From Tenrec ecaudatus (Eukaryota; Chordata; Mammalia; Afrosoricida; Tenrecidae), in NCBI RefSeq assembly GCF_050624435.1, contig NC_134539.1, positions 120,511,525-120,575,524 on the forward strand: DNA of 64,000 nucleotides, written 5' to 3'. Positions 1-11,335 of this stretch are shown piece after piece; within the stretch, counting starts at the first letter, position 1; every line of letters starts with the position of its first letter. The position numbers were made by a program, and so were the translations under genes. The notes beneath the pieces are model-generated. The model made no database searches. It worked only from the letters and a program-made list of their open reading frames with translations, and was not told the origin of the DNA.

Positions 1-186
1 CTGCCAGGGGCCAGATTCCAGACAGATACATAGACGATCGAGCCTGGCCCCACAATGTGTGTCTCCACCGTGAACTTGCTCTGTTCTCTGAGTTTTCTTT
101 TTTGAGATTGCGCAGGGTTCAGGGACCTTTCAAGGATGGTCTCCTATAGGGGAGGTTCTGGAGGTCCTTTTAAGGTGCTGCATGGG

Positions 187-400
187 CTCTCCGGTGGCAC
201 AGTGGTCCCTCGTGGGACTCTGTCTGAAAAACCCACGCCATTCAAAGCCACCAGCCCCTCCTGAGAAAAGATGGGCTTTCTACTCCTGAAGGAGTGGCAG
301 TCTCAGAAACCCACAGGGGCAGTTCTACCCTGTCCTGCAGGGTCCGCTATGTGTTAGCATTCACTCGATGGCAGTGAGTTTGGTTTGGGGGTGCTGCCAC
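187..400 (+). repeat. AfroSINE copy
   Basis: Reads in order as a tRNA-like head (gctctccggtggcacagtgg), a middle part with 'ctcagaaacccacagggg', 'agttctaccctgtcctgcag' and a tail 'ttcactcgatggcagtgagt'. This is the AfroSINE arrangement. The copy is moderately diverged. Confidence 0.8.
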
Positions 401-544
401 TCCAGCTGTCTCCACTCCCCAGGCCTTGATTAAACAGCAGCACCGGGAATGTGCCACCACAGTGGCCGAGGGGAGATGCCATGTCTGCACACTGACAGCC
501 TTCCTGCCTGACCTCCGGGAGCATCCCAACAACTCTCACAAAGA

Positions 545-625
545 AGGGAGTCCAGTGACCTGCCCAAGGTCACCTTGCTAGGATGCAGCTAACCAGGGAT
601 AGAAATCCAGGTCCACTCACACTGC
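545..625 (-). repeat. MIR-like relic
   Basis: 'cctgcccaaggtcac' followed by 'aaccagggatagaaatccagg' resembles the MIR segment around 'cttgcccaaggtcacacagc ... gggattcgaacccagg'. Diverged and assigned by eye; orientation is uncertain. Confidence 0.5.
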
Positions 626-635
626 CTCCTGCCCC

Positions 636-975
636 AAGCCCACTCCCACCTCCTCTCACTCACATCTCTTCTTACACTCACTCACACCTCCTCCTCTCAC
701 ATCTCCTCTCACTCCCATTCATTCTCACCTCCTCCCACTCACTCACCCCTCCTCCCACTCACTCACCCCTCCTCCCACTCCCACCTCCTCCTCCCACTCA
801 CTCACCCCTCCTCCCACTTACTCCTCCTCCCACTCACCCCTCCTCCTCCCACTCACCCCTCCTCCCACTCCCACTCCCACCTCCCACTCACTTACCCCTC
901 CTCCTCCCACTCACTTACCCCTCCTCCTCCCACTCACTTACCCCTCTTCCCACTCACACCTACTCCTCCCACTCC
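636..975. repeat. CCTCC/CACTCA pyrimidine minisatellite
   Basis: About 340 bp built from permutations of 'cctcctcccactcactcacc', one strand almost free of purines apart from A. Unit length varies from about 15 to 24 bp, so it is an irregular minisatellite. The apparent 139-codon frame across it encodes only P/S/H/T/L repeats and is not a gene. Confidence 0.85.
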
Positions 976-1861
976 CACCTTTGGAACTCTGAGCTTCAGT
1001 AATCTATGAGAAGACAACTTCCCTGTGCTCTCGCCCAGCTCAGGACACCCTCCCACCATCAGGCTGTCAGCCCCTACTCTCCTCTCTACCTTACCCTACC
1101 CTGTCCCTCTGACCGGCCCACAGCTACTGCTTCAGCCCACCACCACCAGCAACACAACAATGGGACCCTGGGAACAACCAACCTGATTCCGGAGGAGCAG
1201 TGCTTTCACCCCCAGCCTGGCTTCGAACACCTCCTGCCCCTTCCTGAGCCTTGGAGTCAGGCTTGACACCTGCTCCCCCCTACACCTCCCCAGCCCTGCC
1301 CTCTGGCCACTGCACCGCCAAGCCTGGAGGATTGACCAATGTCAGAGCACCACCTAGTGTTCCCCTCCTGGCCTGCCACCCCATGGACTTTGCCATGGCC
1401 TCTGGTGGGCTGGGAGTCCAGGTGCCTCTAGCCCAGGGCTTTTATCACAAAGGACCTGTGATCTAGACTTCTGATGTGCTGGATGCAAGGCACAGAGGCC
1501 CCAGAGCCTGGGGAGGGATCTGAGAGCCTCAGCCCTGCTTGAAAAGATTTTTCAAGCTGCCCCATCACATGGCGTTATTTTGTATTCACTGGTAAAACTG
1601 TAGCCCCTCTTTAGCAAGTCTTCATGTCCAGCAAGGGTATCAGTGATGGCTACATTAGTCGCCAACCAGAAAGAGACTCCCCCACCCCACCCCCAAGCCT
1701 GTGTAGGGGAGATTGCACTTGGCACCTGGTTGGGCCTGGCCCGTCTCCTGGTTGGTCTCTCCCTCCTACCATCTTCCCAGGCTTCCCCAGCAGGGGCGAG
1801 ATGAAGGGGCGAGAGCCCTGTGCAGCTCCCAGAAGTGAGGATACCCCAGAGGGATCCTTGC

Positions 1862-1945
1862 TCTGCGAGGCTGTATGTGTGGCCATGAGACATTCTCCCA
1901 TCCTGTCTGAGCCTCCGTTTCCTCATCTCTGCAATGGGGCTGGGC
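1862..1945 (+). repeat. MIR relic
   Basis: Contains 'tgagcctccgtttcctcatc' followed by 'tctgcaatgggg', the diagnostic MIR core ('cctcagtttcctcatctgtaaaatgggg'). Confidence 0.7.
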
Positions 1946-3164
1946 AGAGCTGACCAGTCACTCCTCCTTCCCCCCACCCCACCTCTGGGGGGCGGAGCCT
2001 CCCAGAATGCCTCCTGTGGGGTCTCCATCTTTTTCCTGGTCTCTCAGGGCCCTGGTGACATCTCTGGGATTTTTGAAGACACACCTCTCCCAGCCCCCAC
2101 CCCACTCTGGATTCTGAACCTCCTGGGGGGGCCATTCTGTCTCCCCCTGTGGAAGGCCAGCTCAGTGCTGAGGTCACAGTGAGCGACCATGCAGAGCACA
2201 CACTTGGTCTCTCACCAGGCATGGTAGTGACACCCTAACGCACGCAGTTGGTGTGGGGAGGGGAGAGAGGACACGAGCACAGTTGGGGACATAACCCCAT
2301 ACCAGCCATTGTTGTATGAGGGGGAGAGGACAGCGCACAGGGTCTAGTCAGGAACATAGCCCCGCACAGTTGGCATCAGCTGACATCCAGCTGACTGTGG
2401 CCATGGTGATGCCCTGTGTGTCTGGGAATGGGGGTGGGGCACCTTGCTCCCTGGGTTCTTCAGAAGGAGACAGACCGCCAGGCCTTTCCTCCAGGTGTCT
2501 CTGGGTGGACTCAAGCCCCCCATCTTTTGGTGAGCATCCGAGATCATGGGCCACCTGCACCCCCAGGGAAGCCGTCCCTCACAGTCGGCCCTCCATAGCT
2601 GGATGGCATGTGAAGAGTGCTGGGAGGCCCGCTGGGGTGCAAAACGATGCCCAGCGAAGGCAGGGGGAGCCATGTGGGCACAGTGGGACAGCTTCAGCCA
2701 AGACCTTGGGGCAAGAGGGCAGATGGCAATATGGAAGGGTGAGAGATGGTAAAAATGGGTGAAAATCGAAACCTGGCAGAGTCTCCTCTGGCAATTCAGT
2801 GAAGTGTAAGGCCCACTCTGGACCAGGGCTGGGAGGAAGGTGGGGACATGCTCTGCACCAGGTGGGTATGGGAGACAGGCCACACCGGGTGGGGGACCGG
2901 GAGAAGGACAGCCTCTTTATTAACACAATTATTTTATTTGCCGAAAGGTAATCATCCTAAGTGAGGTCAAGGCGGCTGGTACCAGGAACAGCCCTGTGGG
3001 GCGGCTGGCCCTCGTTGCCATGGTGACGAGCCTGAGTGCCTCTAGCTGCTGCCAGGCCTGGAGGCTCCTAAGGAAGGAGACCCCCAGATCCCTCTTGTTT
3101 TCCCCAGAGAGGTGCTGACTGCAACATGCAGGTGCTTGTACGCCCCTTTCCCAGACCCCAAGAG

Positions 3165-3335
3165 ACGAGCCAAGAGCCTTCGGGGCCTGATTCTACAGGG
3201 GGTTCCTCCTAGCAGCGAGGCACCTCTGTGTCCTTCATCTCGTCGCATCCCATGATACCCCTGCAATGCAGGACAAACCAGGCCTGACCATTTGGCAGAA
3301 AGCTGGCCCCAGAAAGGGGGACAACCAGACACAGC
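3165..3335 (+). repeat. Local duplicated segment, copy A
   Basis: Shares 'gagccaagagccttcggggcc' and, further on, 'accaggcctgaccattt' plus 'cagaaagctgg' with 4430-4575 in the same order and orientation. The family is not recognised; it may be a local duplication or two copies of an unnamed repeat. Confidence 0.6.
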
Positions 3336-3761
3336 ACATGAAGGCTCGGGGCCAGGAGCGCTGGCCGGGAGCAAAGCCTTGAAAGACAAAAAAAAAAAAA
3401 AAAGCGAGGGTGTGTTGGGAAAAGGCTAAGCTAAAACTCAAAGAAGTCGGGTGTGAGTCCTAACCCCCCTTTACCTGCTGACACCCTCAGCCAAGCCTGG
3501 CTCTGGGGACCCCACGACATCCGTGGTGTCTGGTGGGCGTGGTAGTGCACTGCACGAGTCTTCAGAGGCTCCTGCTGTCCTTTTACACACATCTCAAACT
3601 TCGCAGCTTTGCCAAGAAAAGGACAAAACACGCCCTCCCACTCCGAAGTCCAAATCCAACACAGCTGAACATCAAGGCCAGCCAGCCAAGGGAGGCTGAA
3701 AAGCCCAAGGTTCCCTTGAGCTTGTGCCCGCTGCAATGTCTATCGCCCTCTGGTGGTGATA

Positions 3762-4026
<265 letters not shown>

Positions 4027-4084
4027 GTCTCTCCCAGTGGGTGCTTTGCTTTGGGAGGCCGTTAGGCTTGAGCGGGACCTCCCC

Positions 4085-4150
4085 AGGTGGACTTGGGAGG
4101 GAAGACATTCCAGGCCCAGAGGTGGACTTGGGAGGGAAGACATTCCAGGC
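4085..4150. repeat. 35-bp tandem duplication
   Basis: Two adjacent copies beginning 'aggtggacttgggagggaag' and continuing to 'acattccaggc', at 4085 and 4120, nearly identical. It lies just after the long (CT)n tract, where replication slippage is plausible. Confidence 0.9.
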
Positions 4151-4429
4151 AGCAGAAACCAGTCCAGAGTGCTGCGGGAGTTTGGGGAACAGGTATTGTT
4201 TGGGAGAGCTAGAGGACAGGGACTAGGTACACGTTTTGTGTTGCCAGGAGAAGTGGGAACTGGATTGGAGCCCACTGTGGACCAGGCAGTCCGTGCTGCA
4301 TTCTGGAGGCAGCGGGGTGTGGCTGCAGCTTCCCGAGGGGGCGCAGGTGCGGGTCATTTGCAGGCACGTTGTTTCTCATTAACACCAACACCACAGAGGG
4401 CTGGATGAGAAGAGCAGGTGTTTAGAGAC

Positions 4430-4575
4430 AAGCCAAGAGCCTTTGGGGCCCGTGCCTGCAGGGGTTCTGAATCCGTCATCCCGTTTAAGCCCACAGTACC
4501 TCTGCTACGAAGGACCAACCAGGCCTGACCATTTCCCAGAAAGCTGGGTCAGAGAGGTGGGCGACACAGCTTGTG
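4430..4575 (+). repeat. Local duplicated segment, copy B
   Basis: Partner of 3165-3335: 'aagccaagagcctttggggc', later 'aaccaggcctgaccattt' and 'cagaaagctgg', in the same order with roughly 70% identity by eye over alignable blocks. Confidence 0.6.
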
Positions 4576-4627
4576 AAGCCTTAATGAAGCCGCCATGCCC
4601 CACCCTGCCTTACCACTCCAAAGGGGA

Positions 4628-4905
4628 AAGATAAGGTTTTCTGCTCCCATCAAGATTTACAGCCTAGATTCCCAAATGTATTAGGTCTACAACCCCTTTC
4701 AGAAAAATAACTTTTGTAGTCTAGCCCACAAACCAGGAAAAGGGGTAGGCATGCGGCACCCAGAGGACAGTATTGCCGACTTTGGGGAACACAGATTTAG
4801 GTCTCTAGAAACCCAGAGGCGCAGTTCAACCTTGCCCTACAGGATCGCCATGAGCCAGAATGGACTGGATGACAGCGAGCTTAGTTTGAGGTTTTTCCTA
4901 GCATC
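4628..4905 (+). repeat. AfroSINE fragment
   Basis: Begins near 'ttttctgctcccatcaagat' and 'ttacagcctag'. After an interruption it continues with 'ctctagaaacccagaggcgc' and ends 'catgagccagaatggactgg', the AfroSINE tail. Confidence 0.7.
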
Positions 4906-5289
4906 AAGCTCCAAGCTGACTGGGTTTCCCACTGAAGGCAGAGTGGACTGGGGGCAGGTAGCGCCTAGGCCTCCTTCCCGTCCTGGTAAGTCTGTGAGGA
5001 CGCTGTTAGGTGGAAGAGTTCGGTGGCTGGTCCTTTACCTGAGGTCCTGGGGACCCTGGGAGATAGGGACCCTGAGTACCTGGAGGTAATGATCCTGTGC
5101 CACAAGGAAGAAGTGACAAGAATAACATGGGGCCCCCAGGGTTGGAAAAAAGACAGAGAAACGGAGGCTGAAAGGAAGTGACTCCATCCCACGTTCTCTG
5201 CAAAGGAGGTCCCGTCTCTGGTCCAGACACCCTGTCCCCCTTCAGACCCCTTCCCAACAGTCCTCTCGACCAGCCATACCCAAGTCCGC

Positions 5290-5291
<2 letters not shown>

Positions 5292-5320
<29 letters not shown>
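5292..5320. repeat. (CT)n microsatellite
   Basis: About 29 bp of perfect CT dinucleotide repeat next to a C run. Confidence 0.95.
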
Positions 5321-5322
<2 letters not shown>

Positions 5323-5350
5323 CCCTGCTTTGAGAGATCAGATGTATCGC

Positions 5351-5411
5351 ATCTGAAAACACTCACACAAAGAAGTGGATGAGGTACTTCTTTGTGTGAG
5401 TGTTTTCAGAT
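5351..5411. repeat. Perfect 26-bp inverted repeat with 9-nt loop
   Basis: The left arm at 5351-5376 (starts atctgaaaacactcacac, ends aaagaagt) is the exact reverse complement of 5386-5411. The spacer at 5377-5385 is ggatgaggt. The flanks do not extend the symmetry. It does not carry the ends of a transposon family I recognise. It could be a stable RNA/DNA hairpin, the remnant of a small foldback element, or a fold-back sequencing artefact. Confidence 0.95.
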
Positions 5412-5964
5412 TTCCCCTTTGAGATTCATCAGCCTGAGTGCAATGACCAGAGTCTCTGACCCAGGCCAGCCGTCCTTGAACAAAGGCAGGAGGTGGTAAG
5501 GGGCTGCTCCTGAGGAGTCCCTACAGGTGGCAGACCCCACCTTGTTGGTGGCAAGACTCAGGTGGGAGTCCTGGCAGTCAGGTGGGCTCCTGCAGGGTGA
5601 CAGGGACAGCAAGTTTGGGATGGAAGGAGACTGGTGACAACAGAACACAGAGACCATCAGAGACACAAAGGGAGGAGGAGGCTCCAGTTTCACATCTGGA
5701 CCCACACCTGTCCCAGGGGGCAGGGCCACACCAAGGCCACATGCTCTCTCTCTGCCATGGGTCCTGGCATCCATGTCAGCCTAAACTTGAATCAGGGCAT
5801 CTGAAGTTCGCCTACAACCCACAGAGTTGGGAGGGGCAGTGGGAGAAAGGTACCTGTGGAAGGAAGGGTGCCCGTGGGATCCACCAGGGGCCAGTGGGGA
5901 GACGGGGAGTCAGAGTGAACCATCAACATCGACATGGAGGGAACACATCTGGCTCGCGAGGCTC

Positions 5965-6160
5965 AGCTAAGGGGCCAGCGGTTAAAGGGCTCTGCGGCTA
6001 GCCCAAGGTGGGGGGGGGGGTTTGAAGCCTCCAGCCGGCTGCTCTGCAGGGGACAGCCTGGGGACCCTGCAGGGCAGGTCGACTTCTACCTGCAGAGGGG
6101 CGGAGTCAGAACCAGCTCCATGAAGATGGGCTTGGTTTGGGTTTTGAGACTCGCTAAACC
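5965..6160 (+). repeat. AfroSINE copy with internal G run
   Basis: 'ccagcggttaaagggctctg', a G run at about 6011-6020, 'tttgaagcctccagccggct' and a tail ending 'gggcttggtttgggttttga' match AfroSINE head to tail, with strong divergence in the middle. Confidence 0.65.
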
Positions 6161-6434
6161 CTAAGTCTCCAATCCTCTCCTCCCAGATCCCAATGAGCCT
6201 GGAGCGAAACATCAAGAACCTACAAACCAGCAAGAGCCCAGGCCATCCGAGGGAGGGGGCAGATCGAGATGTTGAAGACATCCTTAGTTGGGGAGGCGGG
6301 GGTATGAACATTAGAGCCACAGGGCTCCACCTCTTCCCCTACAAGCCAGGTGGCACCCAGGGATGGAGGAAATGGGTCACCCCCAAGCACTGGGAGCGAG
6401 GGAGGCAAAAAAAAAAAAAAGCCCTCCATCTCAG

Positions 6435-6735
6435 GCCCACATAACTTATTAGCATCCAGGCAAGATTAATCAAGCCCAGAAACCTCGAGCAGACCCCTAA
6501 TTAGTTGCTGCTGATAACTATATTTGTCATGCTCTCCAATTATTCCACTGTAAATTTCAGAGTTTAATTGCACCTTGTTCTTCATTGAAGTGTCACTGTT
6601 TGCACACGCTCCCCTAATTCTTTAGCAAATTTGACAAAATTCAGCATTAAATATAGATTATCTTTAGATTTCCATAATTAACACAACCAAACTGTCTCGG
6701 GCCTAAATATTTCTCCCAGTACTATAAATCTGGCC
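6435..6735. promoter_or_regulatory. Candidate conserved noncoding element (homeodomain-rich)
   Basis: An AT-rich island of about 300 bp in a GC-rich setting, free of recognisable repeats. It is dense in TAAT-type sites: 'acttattagc', 'gattaatc', 'cctaattagttg', 'ccaattattcc', 'gtttaattgc', 'ccctaattc', 'cataattaac'. Also present are 'agattatctttag' (GATA-like) and 'gctgctgataac'. This composition is typical of developmental enhancers. Its position in the probable LHX1 upstream flank fits, but conservation has not been tested. Confidence 0.45.
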
Positions 6736-6967
6736 TGTCCCCGGAACTCCAGCTTCCGGCAGCGGCCACGGGGAGAACATGCAAGCAACAGACATGAACT
6801 GTCCTTCATGGCCTGGGCCTGTGCAGGGTGAGGGGGGCTTCTCTGAGAGCACCCCTTCCACACCCAGGTTTGTAGGAGGTCCCTCGAAAGCTGGTCTTGG
6901 GGACACATGACATCTCCGGGCTCTGAAGGGCAGTCCAAGCCGGCCACCAGTGGGTCAGCAAGCCTCC

Positions 6968-7490
6968 TGTGTTAGTCTCTGGGTTAGTTTATTGTGCCAA
7001 TCTGGCGGGTAAACACATGTGGGGTTAATTGAAGGGCGGAGGGATAAATAGCTCAGTGAGCTTCGCCTTTCTAGTTCTCGGGTCTCTTGCTTTGTGATGG
7101 TCGGACCAGGGTGCAGCTGCCTTAGCCAGTTCCCTGCTTCAACTTGCAAGGCTCACTTCCTGCAAGACATCCCTGAGAAGTCACATGGACCTACCCCGAT
7201 GCAGCCCTAGGTGCTGGAGCAACCATGTGGAGACTCCTGCCAGCACTAAGATGCTTACATGTTCACTGATTCGGCTTTCCTCCTGCAGTCGGCATCACAG
7301 TGTGTTTTGTGAGATGGAGGAGGACTTTGTGGACTAGTGTTGGAAATATGGGTTCATGTTAGACTTGTGGGCTTGGGCAGCACTGGGTTGGGATGTTTCC
7401 TTGATGTGCACTTAGCCTTTATATAAAACTCTCTCTTATACATCAGTTTCTGTGGATTTGTTTCTCTAATGTACCCAGACTCACACACCT
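6968..7490 (+). repeat. Medium-length interspersed repeat, unnamed family (copy 1)
   Basis: Starts near 'gtgttagtctctgggttagt' and ends near 'ggatttgtttctctaatgta'. The reverse complement of 18885-19410 reads the same in order, including a 'ggactttatagattggtatt'-like block and 'gggatattttcttaatgta'. About 520 bp. Class unknown; no LTR or coding capacity seen. Confidence 0.65.
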
Positions 7491-8754
7491 CCCCACAATG
7501 CAACTTCAAAGAGCCAGTCCTCTTTGTGCCTTTTTCCTCTTTAAGGCTGACCTTGGTGTCGGGCATGACCTCCAGAACATGACTGTGAGGACAGTACTGC
7601 CTCCTACACACACCCACACCTCACTTGCTCAGCCCTCTTTCACCCAGTCTCCACAGGTTCACATGGCCAGTGCTTATGTTCATAAAACTCTTAAATGTTC
7701 CCACTTGAGGCGCTGACTTCAGTACAAGGGTGGGAAAGGAAGCCATGCTCCCCACTTCCAGGCCATCAAACTTGGAACCTTTTCCACAAACCCAGCACCC
7801 CACCAAAGTCAGCAGCATGTCCCTTGGCCAAAAGGACACGGGAGCAAGAGTGGGCCGAGGGCAGGCTACCTGGGTCTCTTAGAGCCTCCCAGCCCTCAGC
7901 CTCCAGGAGAAGAGTCACACCTGGGGGAACCCACGTCAAGCCCCTGACCAGGCTGGCGGAGCATCCGGAGCTCAGGTGCAGCCCAAGCCCCCCAGCCCTC
8001 CCTGTGTTCATTCACACCCTCCACAAGTAGACACACATACTCCCAGATATGGACACACCCTGAGCACAGAGCCACACATATACAGGCACACACCGACATA
8101 CCACCAACAAACACAGAGCATCACATATAGACGTACACAGTTAGACAAGAATCACGGACACACAGACAGACAGACGCACAGTCCTCTGCCAGCCCTGTAG
8201 GGGGACAGCCAGACAGGAAAGCACTCCAGGAGATCAGCATATTCTCTATAGCCCTCTGGTACCCGGGCCCCTGCCTGCTGCCACTGCCAGGCCCCTAGGC
8301 TCTCTGCTTCCCTAGTGAACCTACAGCGGGGGCTGGGGGGCTGAGGGTGGGATCAGTCAGCATCACCAAGGAGCTTCAATGTGTATTCATGGCAGGTATG
8401 GAAGAAATTCAGTGGCCTTAGATGAGCTTTGATTACTCTTCTGGATGAGCCGGCATGGGCTGGCCTGGGTGCAACATGTGAGAAGATGAGCAGGGAGCAG
8501 GGCTGAGGGGCTGGCAGCCAGGAGTGCGGGAGCTCCCCGTCAGCAGTGCAGGGATGGGCAGACACACATACACAAGACAGTCATCCCGTCCAGCCCCCCG
8601 CCCAGTCCTGAGGGACCGGAGGCTGACCTGGGTGCTGGCTTCAAAGTCCTTGGAGCTGAAGGGCAGTGGTCGCCCAAGGAAAAACCCTCTTGAAGTCATT
8701 GGCCTCAGGGGCTGGTGAGAGGCAATTGTCGGGGATACCCTCAGAGGTAACCCC

Positions 8755-8893
8755 CATGGAGTCTCTAGCGACCCCAGGTGGGATTGCTGAAACTACAGAT
8801 CTTTCTCCCAGAGAGCAGCTGGTGACTTTGAACTGCTCACCTTTCGGTTAGCAGCCCGAAAGCCTAGCCCACAGAGCCACCCGACTCCCTGAC
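8755..8893 (-). repeat. AfroSINE fragment
   Basis: Antisense AfroSINE: 'tgactttgaactgctcacct', 'ttcggttagcagcccgaaag' and 'cccacagagccacccgact', which on the minus strand is the tRNA-like head. Confidence 0.8.
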
Positions 8894-9094
8894 AGGTGTC
8901 CCTGGCTACCAATTGCCATGTGCATCAATCAGAAGGGAACTGCGTTCCTGAGGACTCTCCGTGCTGCCAGGCCTTACTTGTGAGACGCCTCTGGGTGAAC
9001 ATGAACCTCCAGGCTTTGGACAAGAGGCCGAGTGTATAAAGATTGGCCTCGCCCAGGAAATCCTAGCAAAGAGAGGATCAAGAAGTTCTAAAAA

Positions 9095-9170
9095 TCACCC
9101 CACATCACACATCTGGTGAGCGGCTGAGGTGACCCCTGAACCCAGGTCCTGTCGGCTCGGACGTCTGCTA
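9095..9170 (-). repeat. MIR-like relic
   Basis: 'ctgaacccaggtcctgtcgg' in the context of 'ctctggtgagcggctgaggt' resembles the MIR 'gggattcgaacccaggtctg' block. By eye only. Confidence 0.4.
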
Positions 9171-10134
9171 CATTCCTGCACACGCAGCCCCTGGGAGGGA
9201 TGAAGGATTACCTTTGCACGTTCTCTCCCCTTGCCAGCGGAGTTCTCTGAGCCAGTGGCTGCTGGGCCAGGGCTGGGTCCAGGCACCATGGTCATGGGGA
9301 CTCTGGAGATGCTCTTCCATGGTCAAAACCCAAAGCACAAGAAATCTCAGGGACACCAGCCAGCTGCAGGGCTGCCCACCCAACCAATCACCACCCACCA
9401 CCAATGGAAGCTTTGCACTGGGCACATGGGTGCAGGCAGCAACCCTCACCAGCAGTCTCGACCCTCGGTCCTGCCAGTTGCCTGAACCTCAGAGCCACCA
9501 ATGGTGCATCTCGTCTGGCAGCCAGCCTCGTGGTCCAGGACACGAAGTGCTGGGCACAGCAGTTGTGTACCAGCTCCTACACTGAGGAGGAGAGGGTGCG
9601 ATGGAGATGTCTTCAGGAACAGAGGAGCCAAGTTCAGGCAGCCTGGGTGGGGATGAGGAGGAGCTGGGGCCCAGCCCCACCTTCCAGCCCCCCACAGCTG
9701 GTGAAGGGCATCGAGTGAAATGGAATATTGGGACAGAGAAGGCCGGGCAGGTGAGACAGGCATTTCCGTAAGAACCCTTCCCATCGTGAGTGGAGAGGAA
9801 GCTCATTTAGGAGCCTCTGCAGAGCCGAGGTAGAACGCTCTTGACCATAAGGCAAGGATCAGCTCCACTCATCTGGTACCTTGACTAATCTTGGAAGTTT
9901 CATGACGGACACAGCTTGCACCCCCTTCTCCATCTCGGCAAGGCAAGTCTTTGGGCCTCTGGCTCTGCCTCCACTCCATTCACAGCAGTTGGCTAATTAA
10001 GGATCTGCCCTCTCCAGATGATTCTGGGAAACATTATTTGGCTGTAAAATAATGTGACTGCCGATTATTGAGTTCCTCACTGGCCAGGCACTGTGCAGGT
10101 CCCTGGGGACCAGAGGGTTTCCACTCAAATATTA

Positions 10135-10268
10135 ACCAAGGGCGGGGGGGGGGGGTTGAACCCACCAGCGGTGATCTGCTTCCGTAAAGATGACACCCCC
10201 GTCAGCGAGTCGATGCCGCTTCATGGTCACTCTAAGGCCCCACAGGGTTTCCACGGCTGAGCCTTGCA
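10135..10268. repeat. Composite of opposed AfroSINE fragments
   Basis: 10141-10192 reads in sense (G run, 'ttgaacccaccagcggtgat', 'ctgcttccgtaaagatg'). It is followed at once by an antisense piece at 10200-10265 ('cagcgagtcgatgccgcttc', 'cccacagggtttccacgg'). A fold-back-like arrangement of two partial copies. Confidence 0.6.
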
Positions 10269-10384
10269 GAAGCACATGGTCACCTCTCTCCTGGGGAGTG
10301 GCTCGTGGGTTTGGTTGGCTTTCTGTTTGTAGCCAGATACTTAAGCACTTAGATGACAGCTTGTTTTGAGACATGCCTGTAAGA

Positions 10385-10849
10385 CAGTGGTTCTCAACCT
10401 TCCTAAGGCTGAGACCCTTTAATACAGTTCCTCATGTTGTGGTGACCCCCCAACCATAAAAATATTTTTCCCATAAAAATATTTTTTGTTGCTACCTCAT
10501 AACTGTCACTTTGTTACTGTTATGAATCATCATGTAAATATCTGATATACAGGACTTTCATTGTTGCCAATTGAACATAATTAAGGCATAGTGATTAATC
10601 ATAAAAAACAATACATCATATATTATGAAATATTTATTTCTAATGACAAATAAATGAAATTTTGTCTTGAAGCATGGTGTAGCAGTCTTCACGCTGGGTA
10701 GTCGTATATAGACCTATCTGCATGTGGGCGGACCTCCCTGGAACCGGAGAGGAGCGGTGTCTTGGTTCCTAAGACCATCAGAAATATGTGTTTTCCGATG
10801 GTCTTAGGGGACCCCAAAGGGGTCGAGACCCACAGGTTGAGAACTGCTG
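10385..10849 (+). mobile_element. SPIN/URR1-like nonautonomous hAT transposon
   Basis: Terminal inverted repeats are cagtggttctcaacct at the left end and ggttgagaactgctg at the right. 'agacccacaggttgagaac' and 'cctcatgttgtggtgacccc' are hallmark SPIN/URR1 segments, and an internal pair 'aagaccatcag' / 'cgatggtctta' forms a hairpin. The flanking octamers ctgtaaga and ctttaagc agree at 6 of 8 positions, as expected of an 8-bp hAT target duplication. There is no transposase. An internal 16-bp block around 'ccataaaaatattttt' is tandemly repeated. SPIN elements spread horizontally among tetrapods, including tenrec. Confidence 0.85.
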
Positions 10850-11254
10850 CTTTAAGCCCTCAAACACTTTTTCCTGAGAGCCGGGCACCATCTGCTTTCT
10901 TCATCACACTTTGCCATGGCCCTCCTATCTCCAGTGGTCTCTTCATGAGAGCAAGTACTGGACAGGGCCATATCATGAGAACCTGTTTTTCTTATATTAG
11001 GGCTACGATCAAGTGAGAGCTCAGGGTCCATTCCTATAACTACACCCACACGGCAAATTCTCCTGAAGTGAACAGCCTATTCCTTCCATGTCGTCTGGCA
11101 GCTCTGCTGAAGCCTGCTCCCTCTGGGTGACCCTGCTGGTACTGAAATACCGGTAACCTCACTTCCAGCATCACAGCCACACACAAGACAACACAGTACC
11201 ACAAACTGATAGACAAGGGGTCGTAAGAGGGGTGCCCCCCCCCCCAAGTCCAGA

Positions 11255-11335
11255 AACAATTGAGTGGTCTTAGGTCACCCAGCTAGGCAGAGATGACAGG
11301 GCCAGGTTGTGTGGATTCAGAGTCCCTGCCCCGAT
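11255..11335 (-). repeat. MIR-like relic
   Basis: 'ggtcttaggtcacccagcta' followed by 'gggccaggttgtgtggattc' resembles the MIR 'aaggtcacacagctagtaag ... agccaggattcgaaccc' portion. Confidence 0.5.

Noticed and set aside
583-1002. Pro/Ser/His-rich 139-codon frame and a CRISPR-like look of repeating units
   Set aside because: Irregular pyrimidine minisatellite with no spacers; a mammalian context excludes CRISPR.
8020-8190. CA-rich stretch possibly forming a satellite
   Set aside because: Imperfect low-complexity CA/ACAG sequence without a regular unit.
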